Below, piece after piece: positions 29,636 to 32,420 of a stretch of DNA of 32,420 bases. The position numbers were made by a program, and so were the translations under genes. A model generated the notes under the pieces. It saw nothing but the letters and a program-made list of their open reading frames with translations, was not told where the DNA came from and searched no databases. This DNA is from Rostrohypoxylon terebratum. Lineage: Eukaryota > Ascomycota > Sordariomycetes > Xylariales > Hypoxylaceae. Positions within the stretch are counted from its first letter, which is position 1. Every line of letters begins with the position of its first letter. The DNA lies in assembly GCA_022497145.1 (NCBI GenBank), contig MU386050.1:1-32420 (forward strand), read 5' to 3'.

Positions 29636-32263
29636 ATGCGAGTCTCGCATATAGTGGCTTCAGCACAATCAGCTGCCAAGAAAAGCCCTCTATGGACTTC
29701 TGAATCAGATGTGAAGCGAACGCTCTCACGGTTGACCAGTTCTAGACGGCAACGTCATCCCAGTTTACGACTGTCACCCAGTCGCATAGTCGCTCTGCGT
29801 CTTCGATCCAGAACCGAACGGCAATATAGAGTCTATGGAAAAGCCTTCGAGCTCGCCGCTAAGCTACGTGCTGACAGGCTCCCACTCTTGATGCTCCAAA
29901 CATGGCTGGCTAGACAAGACACTGAAAACGAACCTCGCGTGAACCTATTTATTCGCTCTATCCGCCCTTCTGACTGGAAAGACCGTTTCGACGTTCTGAA
30001 AACTAGAGGGTGGACCAAGGAAGATATAGATCACTGGATATGGATATTGTCTGGGGAAGATGGAGATGTCCGAGTCCAACGATTGGTTGAGAGCAAAAGG
30101 CCAACACCTTTATTCCTCATGTCCATCCTAGCACGCAACGACGAGAGATTTTACAAGGCCGACACTTTGTTATCTCTTATGATTTACGCTTCCACGCGCC
30201 ACTTTCGTCCCAACATCCAATCACCCATAAGTACCTCGGCTCCCCGCGATTCTAAACTAATCATGTCGGTATCCCAATTTTTGTTATTCCTTCGTCGCAT
30301 TGCTAAACATGTTCGACGGTTATGGCCAAGGTCCATCATCACATTGGCAAGACTCACGGCCAAGTATATTCAAGGAATGCCGTCAGGCGTCGGAATTAAT
30401 GGTTATGCTGGAAGGTGCGAAATCTTCAACGTAGCTTTGCAATTATTCAAGAACCCGGCAGTAAAGCGACCGATTGCCAATATGGAATACAACTGGAGAG
30501 CGCAAAAATTACTGCTTGCGATGTCAGATAATCTTGAAAAGCCTCTCATTATTAACAAAGCCAGTTACCAAGCCATTCGAGGAGTTATGATTGGGTTGAA
30601 AAGGTCAAAGATGGAGAGGGTGGTAGCTTTAAGATATGCGAAGTCTTGGCCCCCGTACCGGCAGGATTTCGATGGCCTCGATGCAAAACGAAACCCGGAT
30701 GATGATTACTCACGTAGCTTCAGGGCTGGAATCCTCGCTAGGGAGGCTGGATATCCCGATGACGAGTACGACAAAGCCCTAGACGCTCTCGGTGGCAGGG
30801 ATGATGATTCCCCTACTATACAAACCCGCAGTCTTCCACCAAAAAATTGGGGTCGTGATAAAGAAGACAAAAACTTCTTTACTCGTTGGGCAACGAACAT
30901 ACGGGCAACCCGTAACAGTCAAGAGGCCTGGAGAGTTTTCGTCAAATTCTATTATCGGACGGGCCAGCCTCCGAATATTCAAGTCTACGCAGAGATGTTC
31001 ACTAAATTGCATGCCTCCCCTATCCCTGAACACTCAAACGCGTTGCCCGGTGATTCTCGAGAAGTCTTCCCGGTCCATAACGTCAATCTTACTGAATATG
31101 AGTTGGCCAGGTTGGCGCCCCCTTCAATTGAAGTGCTTTACAACCAGATGATACATCACGGCATAAAACCGGAGGGTTATTGCCTTCACACGCTAGTAGC
31201 TGGCGCTAGCACTCTCGAAGAGGCAAACATCTATCTTCGTGATAGCGAACTCGATCCTGTTGGCATCAGCGCTCTCTCACTCTTTAAAGAAGCACCATCC
31301 GATGTACTTCGGCGGATCCCTCTCTTGGTCTTCCGTAGTTACATACAACTTCTCTGCAGATTGCAACCCCATCGTCGAGACCAGGAGAAGATACCTTTAG
31401 CAGACCTTTATCTCATCCGCCATGCTATCAGACTTTGTAGCATGCGGCTTCTACCTGGGACTACCGAGGGAACCACTTTCGGGTCCCCTTGGGCTATTAT
31501 CCTCAGGGCACTAGCCCGGCCGAATCTTTGTGTTATAAATGGCACCAAGGCTGAAAATGATATACAAGTCCTACACATGGCCATGAATGTTATCCAGCTT
31601 GCGCAAAAGAGAACTGTCATAGACACAGATATGTTCTTGTACCTCTGTCGTGTTGCTGAAAAGACTGCATCCTCCCAACTCGCGCCTCGGGAACTGCCAC
31701 CACGGACCAGCAGCGAAGGGGAGATGTCCCCGATTTCCTCATCCGCAGAACTCTTACAAATATTAAAGGCGGTCTTCACCCAGCTCACAAAGCCTATAAA
31801 CAGGGCCAAGTTAGAAGTGGAGCAAATAGAAGTACCTTCATTTATGCATGATATAGAGCCCGTCCACTTACACACATACATGCGCGCCCTAGCTTTCCTC
31901 GGAGACACGAGAGAAATGAATGAATTGTTGGTGTGGATGCTTAACAATAAATCATACATCGACGAAGAGGCCAAGCAGATAGGTACCCGCGGGCAGGCAC
32001 AGATAGTGAAGACTCTGTGTGCCCATCAGGCGTTCGCTGGCCCATGTCTCAGCTACGATGCAGAGGCTGACATCATATCTCACATAGAAAATACCGAGAG
32101 TATCGCAGGGAAATGGAGATGGCCGACTCCCGAAGATGTCGAAAATTATGTACAGTCTGATCAGCGAGGAAACTCTCAGCGACTTCAGCAAAAGATCTTG
32201 AGCAAATCGTTTCTTGCATCTCAACAAGAAGGTGAAGATATGATCGGGATGGTAGAAGCTTAA
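29636..32263 (+). CDS. PPR-like, probably mitochondrial RNA-binding protein
   Basis: A single-exon 875-aa frame from ATG 29636 (A at -3). The first 65 residues are rich in Arg, Lys and Ser with few acidic residues, fitting mitochondrial import. The body is almost wholly helical in character, with segments that read as divergent pentatricopeptide repeats: EAWRVFVKFYYRTGQPPN (about 429-446), VLYNQMIHHGIKPEGYCLHT (about 499-518) and HTYMRALAFLGDTREMNELL (about 746-765). PPR proteins bind organellar RNA and act in its processing, stability or translation. Fungal PPR proteins are hard to recognise because the repeats are degenerate, so the family call is moderate. A longer N-terminus from an upstream exon cannot be excluded. 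The gene shares its upstream region with the RMND1-like gene. Confidence 0.75.
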   Translation: MRVSHIVASAQSAAKKSPLWTSESDVKRTLSRLTSSRRQRHPSLRLSPSRIVALRLRSRTERQYRVYGKAFELAAKLRADRLPLLMLQTWLARQDTENEPRVNLFIRSIRPSDWKDRFDVLKTRGWTKEDIDHWIWILSGEDGDVRVQRLVESKRPTPLFLMSILARNDERFYKADTLLSLMIYASTRHFRPNIQSPISTSAPRDSKLIMSVSQFLLFLRRIAKHVRRLWPRSIITLARLTAKYIQGMPSGVGINGYAGRCEIFNVALQLFKNPAVKRPIANMEYNWRAQKLLLAMSDNLEKPLIINKASYQAIRGVMIGLKRSKMERVVALRYAKSWPPYRQDFDGLDAKRNPDDDYSRSFRAGILAREAGYPDDEYDKALDALGGRDDDSPTIQTRSLPPKNWGRDKEDKNFFTRWATNIRATRNSQEAWRVFVKFYYRTGQPPNIQVYAEMFTKLHASPIPEHSNALPGDSREVFPVHNVNLTEYELARLAPPSIEVLYNQMIHHGIKPEGYCLHTLVAGASTLEEANIYLRDSELDPVGISALSLFKEAPSDVLRRIPLLVFRSYIQLLCRLQPHRRDQEKIPLADLYLIRHAIRLCSMRLLPGTTEGTTFGSPWAIILRALARPNLCVINGTKAENDIQVLHMAMNVIQLAQKRTVIDTDMFLYLCRVAEKTASSQLAPRELPPRTSSEGEMSPISSSAELLQILKAVFTQLTKPINRAKLEVEQIEVPSFMHDIEPVHLHTYMRALAFLGDTREMNELLVWMLNNKSYIDEEAKQIGTRGQAQIVKTLCAHQAFAGPCLSYDAEADIISHIENTESIAGKWRWPTPEDVENYVQSDQRGNSQRLQQKILSKSFLASQQEGEDMIGMVEA

Positions 32264-32420
32264 ACGAATGTACGATATCTACGCAGCAATACCCCCTATT
32301 ATATACTATTATCATAGGTATATATGTTGTGACGAGCTGTGGCAATCTTTGTTCGATCTACAGCTGTTAAGAGAGATGCTGCAGTCTTTGTACATCTCCC
32401 TTCAACCTAAGACTGCTTTG

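Overview
The window is nuclear DNA from a filamentous ascomycete (Pezizomycotina), most likely a Sordariomycete. The signs are short spliceosomal introns (36-188 nt) with GTAAGT/GTATGT/GTGAGT-type donors and CTRAC-like branch sites, an A or G at -3 of nearly every start codon, long intergenic stretches full of TACCTAGG-type palindromes, and typical fungal families (PEP4 vacuolar protease, But2-domain and Ecm33-like secreted proteins, fungal SRR1-domain, RMND1-type and PPR-like proteins). There is no sign of a biosynthetic cluster, CRISPR array, phage or intact transposon.

Layout. 594-1546 (-): GPI-anchored Ecm33-like wall protein, assembled here from three exons, with the last exon carrying the GPI signal. 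2418-3130 (-): secreted But2-domain protein, two exons. 5107-5793 (+): nucleoside monophosphate kinase-like protein with a damaged P-loop. 5991-6932 (-): glutathione S-transferase pseudogene with stops and frameshifts. 7538-9181 (-): cytosolic serine hydroxymethyltransferase, four exons. 11785-13113 (+): vacuolar aspartic protease PEP4, three exons. 15011-18387 (+): large nuclear-type Q/P-rich protein of unknown function, with a further 114-codon open extension after one TAG. 20404-22911 (-): SRR1-domain protein, three exons. 25217-26452 (+): G+C-rich intronless protein with four Asp-boxes (sialidase/GH93-type propeller). 27677-28966 (-): mitochondrial RMND1/DUF155 protein, divergent from 29636-32263 (+): PPR-like, probably mitochondrial protein.

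The genes are mostly unrelated housekeeping or secretory functions and form no operon or pathway. The clearest functional pairing is the RMND1-like/PPR-like divergent pair, both probably acting in mitochondrial gene expression and sharing a 669-bp promoter region with a GATAAG array. The intergenic DNA holds the less expected signals: a 130-bp concentric imperfect hairpin with tRNA-type A-box and B-box matches (26647-26776), three copies of one 17-bp palindrome within 740 bp (19262-19999), a 45-bp duplicated hairpin unit differing mainly by transitions (4683-4772), and a G-quadruplex-type repeat (24642-24661). All exon boundaries were inferred by eye from splice consensus and reading frame; no alignment was run.
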